Source of the DNA: an uncultured Clostridium sp.
GTDB lineage: Bacteria; Bacillota; Clostridia; Lachnospirales; Lachnospiraceae
DNA: 64,000 nucleotides
Direction of reading: 5' to 3'
Assembly (NCBI GenBank): GCA_947178475.1
Contig: CAMWYM010000001.1
Span: 1 to 64,000, forward strand
Under the pieces are notes generated by a model, which made no database searches, was not told the origin of the DNA, and worked only from the letters and a program-made list of their open reading frames with translations. The translations under genes were made by a program, and so were the position numbers. Numbering within the stretch: the stretch's first letter is position 1; each line of letters starts with the position of its first letter. Shown here piece by piece: positions 52,650 through 60,738 of the stretch.

Positions 52650-53414
52650 ATGGAACCGACAATTATTATAGATGCAGGACATGGGGGATATGATAACGGG
52701 GCCTCTTATGAAGGACGAAGAGAAAAGGATGATAATCTAAAGCTGGCATTGGCTGTGGGGGAAATTTTGGAGCGGGATGGATTTCCTGTTGTTTATACCA
52801 GGACAACAGATGTATATCAGCGGCCTATTGACAAGGCGAGGATTGCAAATGAAAGTGGTGGGGATTACTTTGTCTCTTTCCATAGAAATGCAAGTCCGAA
52901 TGCTAATACCTATAGCGGTGTACAGACTCTGGTATACAATGATTCCGGTGTGCCAGCGGAGCTGGCAAGGAATATCAACGAACAGATGGTTCAAGTGGGA
53001 TTTAATGATTTAGGCGTACCGGTTCGGCCTGATTTGGTGGTTCTTAGAAGAACGGATATGCCTGCTGTTTTGATTGAGGCGGGATTTCTTAACACAGATG
53101 CAGATAATGTGACATTTGACCAGAACTTTGATGAGTTGGCGGCAGCAATCGCCAGAGGAATTGAGCAGACTGTCGGAACAGGAAGTAGTAGCGGTACAAA
53201 GAGTTTTGGTGTGCAGGTAGGACTTTACCGCAGGTATGAAAATGCGCAGTATGCCCTAAATGAATTGTTAAACAAGGGATACAACGGGCAGATTCGCGAG
53301 TGGGGACAGTATTATGCAGTAATTGCAGGACAGGAGCCAAGTATTGAAGCTGCAAGGAATCTGGAGCGGCGGCTGGCGGCGCAGGGGTATGATACGCTGG
53401 TGGTGAATCTGTAG
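52650..53414 (+). CDS. CwlC-like N-acetylmuramoyl-L-alanine amidase with SPOR domain
   Basis: A 254-residue wall hydrolase. Residues 1-175 are an Amidase_3 domain with IIIDAGHGGYDNGA (first zinc histidine), GRREKDDNLKLALA, FVSFHRNAS and VLIEAGFLN. Residues 183-254 form a SPOR peptidoglycan-binding domain (KSFGVQVGLYRRYENAQYAL, GYDTLVVNL). There is no signal peptide. This layout and length match Bacillus CwlC, which lyses the mother cell after sporulation. The start follows CAGGAGTGCGGTT. The mother-cell role is an inference. Confidence 0.87.
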   Translation: MEPTIIIDAGHGGYDNGASYEGRREKDDNLKLALAVGEILERDGFPVVYTRTTDVYQRPIDKARIANESGGDYFVSFHRNASPNANTYSGVQTLVYNDSGVPAELARNINEQMVQVGFNDLGVPVRPDLVVLRRTDMPAVLIEAGFLNTDADNVTFDQNFDELAAAIARGIEQTVGTGSSSGTKSFGVQVGLYRRYENAQYALNELLNKGYNGQIREWGQYYAVIAGQEPSIEAARNLERRLAAQGYDTLVVNL

Positions 53415-53487
53415 TCTTCCAAAAGCTGGAATTATGATGAAAGTTTTATTAAAAATTTTGAAAAATAGATAGATTTCCTGATACTTT

Positions 53488-53496
53488 GTGCTATAC
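53488..53496 (+). promoter_or_regulatory. Extended -10 promoter for the deacetylase gene
   Basis: TGCTATACT (53488-53496), with no clear -35, about 35 bases before the start codon. Confidence 0.5.
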
Positions 53497-53531
53497 TTAG
53501 TTATAGAAAACAGAAATGGAAAGAGAAAATC

Positions 53532-54440
53532 ATGAATATACGAGAGATTATTTTTAGCCTGAGAGCCGCTATGGAAAAAGAACCGTTTTGGAATTCATGG
53601 CTGTTATATTTAATATACATTGTTGTTGTCAGTATATTTTGCATTTTGCTGGCACAGGTGTCTCATGGCAGTAAGCTGCGCATATGGTATTACAGGCTGA
53701 CACATGATGAGGTAATCAGCAAGGGAATTCAACATTCTGCGAATCCTATCGATTCGCAGAATGGAGTGTTTCTGACCTATTACCGTTATCAGAGCTTTGG
53801 TGCAAGTGACCCTGAAGAGATAGATGTCAATGCACCGATGGTTGCAATCACCTTTGATGACGGACCCAATCCCGAGTCTACCCAGCGCATTTTGGATGTG
53901 TTAGGGAGCAATTATTCCCGGGCAACATTTTTTGTGGTGGGAACAAATGCAGAGAAATATCCGGAAATGTTACAGGCTATTGCTTCGTCAGGCTGTGAGA
54001 TTGGCAATCATACATACAACCATGTGAGGTTGACGGATTTAAGTGAGCAGGATGTTGAAGAACAGATTGATAAGGTGAATCGGGCAGTTCAAAAGGCCAC
54101 AGGCAGCGATACAACGGTGATTCGCCCGCCTTACGGAGCATATGATGACAATTTGCTTTCCAGACTGCAGGAACCGGTTGTTTTGTGGGACTTAGATACA
54201 GAGGATTGGGACAGCCGTAATGCCCAGACAATTGTAGAGAATGTGCTTTCTAAGATTAAGGACGGTGACATTGTCTTGATGCATGATATTTATGAGTCCA
54301 CTGCTGAAGCCATTGAGATATTAGTTCCTAGACTGAAGGAACAGGGATATCAGATTGTGACAGTCAGTGAGATGGCAAGGTATAAAGGAAAAGAATTGGA
54401 ACTTCATAAGGCCTATGGTGTGATTGATGGCGGTGAATAG
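53532..54440 (+). CDS. Membrane-anchored polysaccharide deacetylase (NodB domain)
   Basis: A 302-residue protein. A membrane helix at about 23-42 (LLYLIYIVVVSIFCILLAQV) anchors it, with the catalytic domain outside. NodB motifs are complete: ITFDDGPNPEST near 115, the metal histidines in GNHTYNHVRLT near 160, RPPYGAYDDN near 200, LWDLDTEDWDSR and IVLMHDIYEST. It probably removes acetyl groups from peptidoglycan N-acetylglucosamine or N-acetylmuramic acid, which raises lysozyme resistance. GGAAAGAGAAAATC precedes the ATG. Confidence 0.9.
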   Translation: MNIREIIFSLRAAMEKEPFWNSWLLYLIYIVVVSIFCILLAQVSHGSKLRIWYYRLTHDEVISKGIQHSANPIDSQNGVFLTYYRYQSFGASDPEEIDVNAPMVAITFDDGPNPESTQRILDVLGSNYSRATFFVVGTNAEKYPEMLQAIASSGCEIGNHTYNHVRLTDLSEQDVEEQIDKVNRAVQKATGSDTTVIRPPYGAYDDNLLSRLQEPVVLWDLDTEDWDSRNAQTIVENVLSKIKDGDIVLMHDIYESTAEAIEILVPRLKEQGYQIVTVSEMARYKGKELELHKAYGVIDGGE

Positions 54441-54519
54441 TGGACAAGGGTAGAAAATGCAGGCTGCGTTGAGGGTTAAAGCTGCCGATAGGATTATTGT
54501 CTGGATGTGTGGCATAAGG

Positions 54520-54548
54520 TTGACAATTTGGCGTGTATTCTTTACAAT
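54520..54548 (+). promoter_or_regulatory. Promoter of the cdaA operon
   Basis: A perfect TTGACA (54520-54525), 17 bases, TACAAT (54543-54548). It is the only clear promoter before the five genes 54616-58427. Confidence 0.75.
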
Positions 54549-54615
54549 TAATTAGATATTTTATGTGGAATTTGGACAGCACAGACAAGGAAGCAGAGAA
54601 GGCTGGTGAAGCGGT

Positions 54616-55056
54616 ATGGTTCAGGAAGAAAAAGTAAAGTTAATGAGCAGAATTGCTATATATGAGAAGCATGAAGGAAGGACAGAGATTCCGATGAATA
54701 CTTTTTATAAAGCGGATTATGTCAGACTCAATGCGCTAAAGGCGATCGTGTCAGCTACGATAGTGTATATTTTAGTAGCTGCGCTGGTGGCAGTTTATCA
54801 GGTGGAATACATTCTGGCAAATATATTGAAGGTGGATTATAAAAAGCTTCTTACTGTTCTTTTGCTGGTCTATGCAGTATGGGTTTTTCTGTATTGGCTG
54901 ATTGCAAGAATTCTTTATGCTAAGCGTTATGAAGATGCAAGGTCGAATATCATCATATACAACCATCGTTTAAAAAAGATTCAGGAAAACACTGAAAAAG
55001 AGGTTGTAAAGACAAAGAGAGGGGTGGTAGTTGGTGACGACTTTATTGACTTTTAG
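54616..55056 (+). CDS. Unknown two-helix membrane protein, first gene of the cdaA operon
   Basis: Not recognised. A 146-residue protein with a polar N-terminal 40 residues, two membrane helices at about 43-64 and 77-97 (IVSATIVYILVAALVAVYQV, LLTVLLLVYAVWVFLYWLIA) and a charged, probably coiled C-terminal part rich in lysine and glutamate. Both ends are likely cytoplasmic. The end overlaps the next gene by 26 bases, so the two are coupled. Context suggests a membrane partner of the diadenylate cyclase or of cell-envelope control; this is inference. Confidence 0.7.
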   Translation: MVQEEKVKLMSRIAIYEKHEGRTEIPMNTFYKADYVRLNALKAIVSATIVYILVAALVAVYQVEYILANILKVDYKKLLTVLLLVYAVWVFLYWLIARILYAKRYEDARSNIIIYNHRLKKIQENTEKEVVKTKRGVVVGDDFIDF

Positions 55057-55972
55057 GGATAATATAAAGGCATTCTGCAGCCGTTATGACTATGTTGTGA
55101 CTCCGCTGGTCAAGTTTATGGCAGCTATGATGATTTTTTTATCAATTAATGGAAAAATGGGATATATGGAGGCATTGAATAATATACTAGTAGTGGTACT
55201 GCTTTCTGCTATTTGTGCATTTCTTCCATTGGAGTTAATGGCAGGGATAGGTGGAATAATGCTGTTGTTTCATTCCTTTAAGGTATCCCTTGATGTGGCT
55301 GCAGTCGGACTGGCTTTAGTTTTGATTTTTTATTGTGGATATATGCGTTTCGCTCCTAAGACCGGTGTAATCGTGTTTTTGGTGCCGTTGTTTTATACGG
55401 GACAACTTCTGTATGCAATGCCGATTGTTCTAGGATTTCTGATAGGACCGGCTGCGATTATACCAATGGCTTTTGGTCTCATTCTCTGCAATTATCAGGA
55501 ACAGCTGGGACAGCTTGTAAATGTTCTTGCAGCCTCCGCGGAGGAGGATGAAGCGGTACAGGGGTATCAATATGTTTTATCGGCACTGATTAGTAATAAA
55601 ATGCTGTTGCTGACAATAATTATTTTTGCCTGTATAATATTGATAACTTATGTGCTTTACAGGGCCTCTTTCCCCTATTCCCGGATTGTTGCATTTTGCG
55701 TAGGTGGGTTTACAAATGTTGTTTTGTTTTTAATGGGAAGTGTTATACTACTTATAGAGGTAGAAATTCCCCACATTCTGGTTGGAAGTGTTTTGGGAAT
55801 TGTGATTTCCATTGCATTACAGTTTTGTAAGGGCATTGTAGACTATCAGGGGACAGAGCTGCTGCAGTTTGAGGACGATGAATACTATTATTATGTTAAA
55901 GCGGTTCCCAAGCTGTCTGTTGCGGAATCCAACAAGAATGTGAAGCGTATTAATTCCAAAATACATAATTAG
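55031..55972 (+). CDS. Unknown polytopic membrane protein upstream of cdaA
   Basis: Not recognised. A 313-residue protein with about eight to ten membrane segments (for example FMAAMMIFLSINGKMGY, ILVVVLLSAICAFLPLELMA, LALVLIFYCGYMRF, FLIGPAAIIPMAFGLILC, LLTIIIFACIILITYVL) and a short charged C-terminal tail with a run of four tyrosines. The start is TTG at 55031 or GTG at 55034, both behind AGAGAGGGG. It overlaps the previous gene and lies 14 bases before cdaA. No transporter signature was seen. Confidence 0.72.
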   Translation: MVTTLLTFRDNIKAFCSRYDYVVTPLVKFMAAMMIFLSINGKMGYMEALNNILVVVLLSAICAFLPLELMAGIGGIMLLFHSFKVSLDVAAVGLALVLIFYCGYMRFAPKTGVIVFLVPLFYTGQLLYAMPIVLGFLIGPAAIIPMAFGLILCNYQEQLGQLVNVLAASAEEDEAVQGYQYVLSALISNKMLLLTIIIFACIILITYVLYRASFPYSRIVAFCVGGFTNVVLFLMGSVILLIEVEIPHILVGSVLGIVISIALQFCKGIVDYQGTELLQFEDDEYYYYVKAVPKLSVAESNKNVKRINSKIHN

Positions 55973-55986
55973 ATGGAGATGGGATA

Positions 55987-56865
55987 GTGTTAGAACAGAT
56001 TAGAAACTATGTGGGAACCTATTTTGACTGGTTCTATATTCCGAGAGTGACAATTACAGATGTGATTGAAATTATCATTATTGCGATTTTGATATATTAT
56101 ATCATGGACTGGTTTAAGAAAACTCGTGCGTGGATGCTGATAAAAGGTATTCTGGTTCTCTTGGTTTTTACCGGTTTGGCAACCATATTTCAATTTAACA
56201 CCATTTTATGGATATTTAAGAACACAATCAGTGTGGGTGTCATTGCAATAATCATTATTTTCCAGCCGGAATTCCGTAGAGCATTGGAACAACTGGGAAG
56301 AAGGAAATTTTTATCCGGGTTGTTCAGTACTGACGGTACAAAAAATGGGATGAGGTTGGAAAAGAAGGTATTAAATGAGATAGCAAAAGCTTCGTACGCC
56401 ATGGGTGAGGTAAAGACAGGGGCTCTGATTGTAATTGAGCAGGATACCAGTCTCGGTGATTATGAGAGAACGGGAATCAATATTGATGCCATTGTCACCA
56501 GTCAGCTATTGATTAATATTTTTGAGCATAATACGCCTTTACATGATGGTGCTGTTTTGATCCGGAATAACCGGATTGTCAGTGCAACCTGTTATCTGCC
56601 GTTGTCAGATAATATGGATATTAACAAGGCATTAGGAACCAGACATCGTGCAGCGATCGGTGTCAGTGAGGTGTCGGACAGTATTACCGTAATCGTGTCG
56701 GAGGAAACTGGTGCAGTTTCGCTGGCATATAGTGGTGAAATCTACCGTAATCTGCCTAGAGAACAGTTTGCAGGGCTGGTAGAGGATCTCAGCAAAAAAG
56801 AGACGATTGCAAAGAAAATGAAATGGTGGAAAGGACATGGTAAACATGAAAAAGCGAATTCTTAA
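55987..56865 (+). CDS. cdaA: Diadenylate cyclase CdaA
   Basis: Makes cyclic di-AMP from two ATP at the membrane; the messenger controls potassium and osmolyte balance and wall integrity. The 292-residue protein has three membrane helices in residues 20-95, then the DAC domain with the DGA motif in LHDGAVLIRNNRIV near 185 and GTRHRAAIGVSE near 218. The start is GTG at 55987. It overlaps cdaR by about 20 bases, the conserved cdaA-cdaR order; glmM, usually next, is absent here. Confidence 0.95.
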   Translation: MLEQIRNYVGTYFDWFYIPRVTITDVIEIIIIAILIYYIMDWFKKTRAWMLIKGILVLLVFTGLATIFQFNTILWIFKNTISVGVIAIIIIFQPEFRRALEQLGRRKFLSGLFSTDGTKNGMRLEKKVLNEIAKASYAMGEVKTGALIVIEQDTSLGDYERTGINIDAIVTSQLLINIFEHNTPLHDGAVLIRNNRIVSATCYLPLSDNMDINKALGTRHRAAIGVSEVSDSITVIVSEETGAVSLAYSGEIYRNLPREQFAGLVEDLSKKETIAKKMKWWKGHGKHEKANS

Positions 56866-58099
56866 TCATTTCGGCTTGAAAGTGCTTTCTCTGATCATTG
56901 CTATTGTGGTCTGGGTGATTGTGGCAAATGTCGATGATTACAAGACGACCAAGCAGATTTCGGGTATTACGATAGAGTTTGTCAATGGCAATGCAATTAC
57001 GGAAAAGAATAAGGTGTATGAGGTTCCGGATGGGACTACCATTGATATTATTGTTAAGGGTAGGCGAAGTGTTGTGGAGAAACTGACAAACGAAGATTTC
57101 AAGGCAGTCGCCGATTTGTCTAAAATGTCTGTAACCAATGCAGTTGCGGTGGAGGTAACAGCAATTAGCAGCTATATAGCGAGAGATTTGACGATATCTT
57201 ATACCAACAATGCAGTGAATGTCGCGGTGGAAAATAAGATTGAAAAGCAGCTTCCGATTACCGTGCGAGCAGCTTCGGATGTGGCAGACGGATATGCAAT
57301 ACGGAGTAAGTCAGCAACGCCGAATCTAATTACGGTAAAGGGTGCGGAGAGTGTTGTCAATAATATTGAAGAAGTGGTTGTGGATGTGGAAACGGCAGGA
57401 GCTAATCATAACCTGACAGCTAATGCGCAGCCTGTTTTTCTGGATAGCAGTGGAAACGTGATTGATTCAACTAAGTTCGAGTATGATGTTACCGATGTTG
57501 CTGTGACTGTTGAAATTATGCAGACGAAGCAGTTGGCGGTTAAGGTGAAAACAACAGGAGAGCCACGTGAGGGATATACCATTGCAAGCATTGATTATCA
57601 GCCAACCACCATTTTAGTAGTGGGAGAGGCTGAAGATTTGGCAAAGGTAGATGAAATTGTCATTGATGATGTGGATGTGACGCAGTGCAACAAAGATTAT
57701 GAGACTGCTGTTATCATATCCGATTATCTTCCGAGTGGAATTGCCTTGGCTGAAAGTGTGGAAGAAATAATGATTAAGGTGATGATCGAACGGGTGGTAG
57801 AACGGACATTGACTCTTAATCCCGATGATATTAATATTGTCGGTAAGGAGCAGGGTTATCAGTATTCTATCATAGCCGGTGAGACTCCGGGATATGTCAT
57901 TTCTGCCCGGGGATTGAAGGAGGATGTAGAAGGTCTGAAGATAACCAATCTGATTCCGAGTATTGATGTAAGCGGATACAGACCGGGAACCTATACCTTC
58001 ACTGTGAGTATGAGAGATATTAAAGGAATCGAGATATTAGAAGAGATAACGGTAGAGGTAGAGATAGTTGCAGTGGAGCTGGAAGAGGGGGAAGAGTAA
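56846..58099 (+). CDS. cdaR: CdaA regulator with YbbR repeats
   Basis: Membrane-anchored extracellular regulator of CdaA. The 417-residue protein has one N-terminal membrane helix (VLSLIIAIVVWVIVANVDD) followed by four YbbR-type beta repeats (for example VYEVPDGTTIDIIVKGR, LPITVRAASDVADGYAI, LAVKVKTTGEPREGYTI). The start at 56846 is preferred because AAAGGA is ten bases upstream; ATG at 56837 is too close to it. It overlaps the end of cdaA and is followed 61 bases later by an HPr-like gene. Confidence 0.92.
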   Translation: MKKRILNHFGLKVLSLIIAIVVWVIVANVDDYKTTKQISGITIEFVNGNAITEKNKVYEVPDGTTIDIIVKGRRSVVEKLTNEDFKAVADLSKMSVTNAVAVEVTAISSYIARDLTISYTNNAVNVAVENKIEKQLPITVRAASDVADGYAIRSKSATPNLITVKGAESVVNNIEEVVVDVETAGANHNLTANAQPVFLDSSGNVIDSTKFEYDVTDVAVTVEIMQTKQLAVKVKTTGEPREGYTIASIDYQPTTILVVGEAEDLAKVDEIVIDDVDVTQCNKDYETAVIISDYLPSGIALAESVEEIMIKVMIERVVERTLTLNPDDINIVGKEQGYQYSIIAGETPGYVISARGLKEDVEGLKITNLIPSIDVSGYRPGTYTFTVSMRDIKGIEILEEITVEVEIVAVELEEGEE

Positions 58100-58160
58100 T
58101 TGACAAACCGTATCGGGCAAAGGGCGGAGATTGTCTGATACGAAGTATAGGAGGGGTAAT

Positions 58161-58427
58161 ATGGTATCACGGAGTTTTGTGGTTACCGAGCCTTTGGGAT
58201 TGCATTTACGTCCGGCAGGAAAGCTGTGTGAGGTAAGCCTTAAGTATCAGTCAAGGGTACAGATGAAGAAGGGAGACTACATGGCAAATGCCAAGAGTGT
58301 GTTGGGAATACTTGCGGCACGGGTACAGCACGGGGACGAAATTGAGATTATCTGCGACGGAGCAGACGAGGAGGAGGCTCTGTCAGCAGTGATAGAATTT
58401 ATGCAGGAAAGCTTGGGAGACCAATAG
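58161..58427 (+). CDS. Second HPr-family protein with His15 and Ser46
   Basis: An 88-residue HPr-like protein; the start at 58161 follows AGGAGGGG. His15 is in LGLHLRPAG, where Leu16 replaces the usual Ala. Ser46 is exactly placed in NAKSVLGILAA, so it could be phosphorylated by HPr kinase. It thus differs from the HPr beside Enzyme I, which has Lys46. Unlike Bacillus Crh it keeps the active histidine. It is the last gene of the cdaA operon; a regulatory role linking sugar status to c-di-AMP is possible but untested. Confidence 0.88.
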   Translation: MVSRSFVVTEPLGLHLRPAGKLCEVSLKYQSRVQMKKGDYMANAKSVLGILAARVQHGDEIEIICDGADEEEALSAVIEFMQESLGDQ

Positions 58428-58521
58428 CATAGATATTGATAATATTGTACAATCGGGGGGTTGAAAATAGGGAGTTTTGCAATTGCCTAATAGTAGGCAG
58501 GTGTAGAAAGGAGAAAGCAGT

Positions 58522-59253
58522 ATGCTGCATGAGGAATCAAGGGAGAAAATTCAAAAGCTGAAGAAGATTGTAGAAGAAAGTGACAACATTGTGTTTTTTG
58601 GTGGTGCCGGAGTGTCTACTGAGAGTGGGATTCCGGATTTTCGGAGTGTGGACGGTCTGTATAATCAGCAATATAAGTATCCGCCAGAGGTTATGGTAAG
58701 CCATAGCTTTTATGTCAGTCACCCGGAAGAATTTTTTGATTTTTACAAAAAGAAAATGATTGCACTTGAGGCAAAGCCTAATGCAGCCCACTTGAAGTTA
58801 GCCGATTTGGAAAAACAGGGGAAAGTGAAAGCGGTAATTACCCAGAATATTGACGGATTGCATTATGCGGCGGGCAGTAAAGAGGTGCTGGAGTTGCACG
58901 GAAGCGTACACCGGAATTATTGCGAGTCCTGTAGAAAATCTTATCCGGTACAGTATATTGTAGATGCTGTAGGAGTGCCTAAATGTGAGTGTGGAGCAAC
59001 GGTTAAGCCAGATGTTGTATTGTATGAGGAGGGGTTGGATCCTGTGACAATGCAGAAGACTGTCCAATATATCCGTAATGCAGAGGTGTTGATTATTGGT
59101 GGGACATCGCTGGCAGTATATCCTGCAGCAGGATTTATTGATTATTTTAATGGTAAGCATTTAATTGTTATCAATATGGACGAAACGGCAAGAGATGTTC
59201 ATGCTGATTTATTAATAAACGAACGGATTGGCGAGGTTTTTCAGCAGATATAG
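58522..59253 (+). CDS. cobB: NAD-dependent protein deacylase (sirtuin)
   Basis: Removes acetyl or related groups from protein lysines using NAD. The 243-residue protein has the sirtuin NAD-site FFGGAGVSTESGIPDFRS near 25, ITQNIDGLHYAAGS, the catalytic histidine in LHGSVHRN, zinc cysteines in YCESCRKSY and PKCECGAT, and VLIIGGTSLAVYPAAG. Length is normal for the bacterial class. GAAAGGAGAAAGC precedes the ATG. It is followed by a LysR gene with its own promoter. Confidence 0.95.
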   Translation: MLHEESREKIQKLKKIVEESDNIVFFGGAGVSTESGIPDFRSVDGLYNQQYKYPPEVMVSHSFYVSHPEEFFDFYKKKMIALEAKPNAAHLKLADLEKQGKVKAVITQNIDGLHYAAGSKEVLELHGSVHRNYCESCRKSYPVQYIVDAVGVPKCECGATVKPDVVLYEEGLDPVTMQKTVQYIRNAEVLIIGGTSLAVYPAAGFIDYFNGKHLIVINMDETARDVHADLLINERIGEVFQQI

Positions 59254-59264
59254 CAAATTAGGGG

Positions 59265-59293
59265 TGTACAAACACAATATATTGTATTATAAT
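59265..59293 (+). promoter_or_regulatory. Promoter of the LysR gene with a palindrome
   Basis: TGTACA (59265-59270), 17 bases, TATAAT (59288-59293). ACAATATATTGT (59274-59285) is a perfect palindrome within the spacer and could be an autoregulatory site. Confidence 0.6.
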
Positions 59294-59332
59294 TTAGCTA
59301 TAGGGAATCTGATGAGTAAAAGGAGAGATAAC

Positions 59333-60259
59333 ATGAATATCAATCTTGAGTACTATAAGATTTTCTATTATGTAGCCACCGAGCTTAGCATAACTGGTGC
59401 TGCAAAAAGGCTCTGTATATCACAGCCTGCCGTCTCCCAAGCTGTTAAACAGCTCGAGCAGGAATTAGGGGTAGAGCTTTTTACCAGATATGCCAAAGGT
59501 GTCAGTTTAACCCGCGCTGGAACTTTACTGTATTCCTATGTAAAGGATGGCTATGAGACAATTCTGACCGGGGAGAAGCAGCTTGCTAAGCTGATAAATC
59601 TGGAGTATGGCGAGGTACGGATTGGTGCCAGCGATATGACTCTTCAGTTTTATCTGTTACCCTATCTGGAACGGTTTCATCAGCTTTATCCTGAAATCAA
59701 GGTTACAGTTACAAATGCCCCGACGCCGCAGACCATTGACCACCTGTATCAGGGACGAATTGATTTTGGGGTCGTGACCAAACCCTTAGAGATTGATACA
59801 CAGTTTGACGTTTTCCGAGTCCGAAGTATACAGGATGTGTTTGTGGCCGGGGGAAAGTTCCGGGAATTGAAGGGAAAGTGCTGGAGCTATCAGAAGCTTG
59901 CCGACCTTCCAATGATTTGTCTGGAAAGCAATACCAGTACCAGAAAATACGTAGATCACTACCTGATGCAGAAGGGGATAGCCGTTACGCCGGAGTTTGA
60001 ATTGGCAACCAGTGATATGATTGTGCAATTTGCGCTACGGAATTTGGGAGTTGGTTGTGTTGTAGAGGACTTTGCGAGCAAACAGTTAGATAGCGGGGAG
60101 CTTTTTTTGTTAGAATTTGAAGAGCAGATTCCTAAACGGGATATGTGCCTGATTGTTGACCGGCGTTCCACAATGCCTGTTGCGGCTGCCAAATTAAAGG
60201 AATTGCTGGAGACAGATATAGAAGTGTACACAAAGGAGGATAACGATGGAACAGAATAA
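59333..60259 (+). CDS. LysR-family transcriptional regulator
   Basis: A 308-residue regulator. The start at 59333 (MNINLEYYKIFYYVATEL) follows AAAGGAGAG; the longer frame upstream crosses the promoter. The winged helix at 1-60 reads LSITGAAKRLCISQPAVSQA and KQLEQELGVELFTRYAKGVSLT. The substrate-binding part covers 90-300 (GEVRIGASDMTLQFYLLPYL). The inducer and targets are unknown. The DUF1292 gene overlaps its end by 14 bases, an odd pairing. Confidence 0.92.
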   Translation: MNINLEYYKIFYYVATELSITGAAKRLCISQPAVSQAVKQLEQELGVELFTRYAKGVSLTRAGTLLYSYVKDGYETILTGEKQLAKLINLEYGEVRIGASDMTLQFYLLPYLERFHQLYPEIKVTVTNAPTPQTIDHLYQGRIDFGVVTKPLEIDTQFDVFRVRSIQDVFVAGGKFRELKGKCWSYQKLADLPMICLESNTSTRKYVDHYLMQKGIAVTPEFELATSDMIVQFALRNLGVGCVVEDFASKQLDSGELFLLEFEEQIPKRDMCLIVDRRSTMPVAAAKLKELLETDIEVYTKEDNDGTE

Positions 60260-60518
60260 TACATTTAAGCTGACGAATGAAGCGGGTGAAGAAATCACCT
60301 ATGTAGGTTTGAGTGTGGTGGAGAATCCGGAGAATGGACAGCGCTATTTGATTTATACGGAGGCTGAAAATGCGAATGCAGTATCTGGTAAACAGGTGAA
60401 TTTGTATGCCTGCATATATAGCAAGGAGAACGGGCAGATTGTATTAGACCCGCTGGAAACACAGAAGGAAAAAACCTTAATTAAGACATTTATTGAGAAA
60501 AATATTCACACTGCATAA
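60246..60518 (+). CDS. DUF1292 family protein
   Basis: A 90-residue acidic protein of unknown function with the DUF1292 pattern (FKLTNEAGEEITYVGLSVVE, QRYLIYTEAEN, VNLYACIYSKENGQIVLDPL). Members are often near ruvX/yqgF-like housekeeping genes in Firmicutes; here it starts within the end of the LysR gene behind AAAGGAGGATAACG and ends before a terminator. Confidence 0.85.
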   Translation: MEQNNTFKLTNEAGEEITYVGLSVVENPENGQRYLIYTEAENANAVSGKQVNLYACIYSKENGQIVLDPLETQKEKTLIKTFIEKNIHTA

Positions 60519-60526
60519 GTGAAAGG

Positions 60527-60562
60527 ATTCCGTTTCTTAGGTGGGACGGAATTTTCTTTTCT
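60527..60562 (+). terminator. Terminator after the DUF1292 gene
   Basis: ATTCCGT (60527-60533) pairs with ACGGAAT (60546-60552), followed by TTTCTTTTCTT. Confidence 0.75.
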
Positions 60563-60607
60563 TACGGTGCATAAGTACAAGTTATATCAAATATTAGAAA
60601 TATCAAT

Positions 60608-60636
60608 TTTACTTATATGATAAAGAGGAGTATACT
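60608..60636 (+). promoter_or_regulatory. Promoter of purA
   Basis: TTTACT (60608-60613), 17 bases, TATACT (60631-60636). The leader of nearly 100 bases contains the small frame at 60687. Confidence 0.6.
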
Positions 60637-60686
60637 ATCAATGTCGCGTTAAGTGAAATAATTGCAATATTTGGAGGATATATCTT

Positions 60687-60734
60687 TTGGCAGAAGGCTT
60701 TGCAATTATTAATTATATGAAGGAAGAGGGATAG
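60687..60734 (+). CDS. Possible 15-residue leader peptide before purA
   Basis: TTG at 60687, nine bases after GGAGG (60673-60677), opens a short frame MAEGFAIINYMKEEG ending TAG at 60732, four bases before the purA ATG. The ribosome binding site is better than that of many real genes, but the TTG start and short length leave it uncertain. Confidence 0.3.
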   Translation: MAEGFAIINYMKEEG

Positions 60735-60738
60735 ATAT

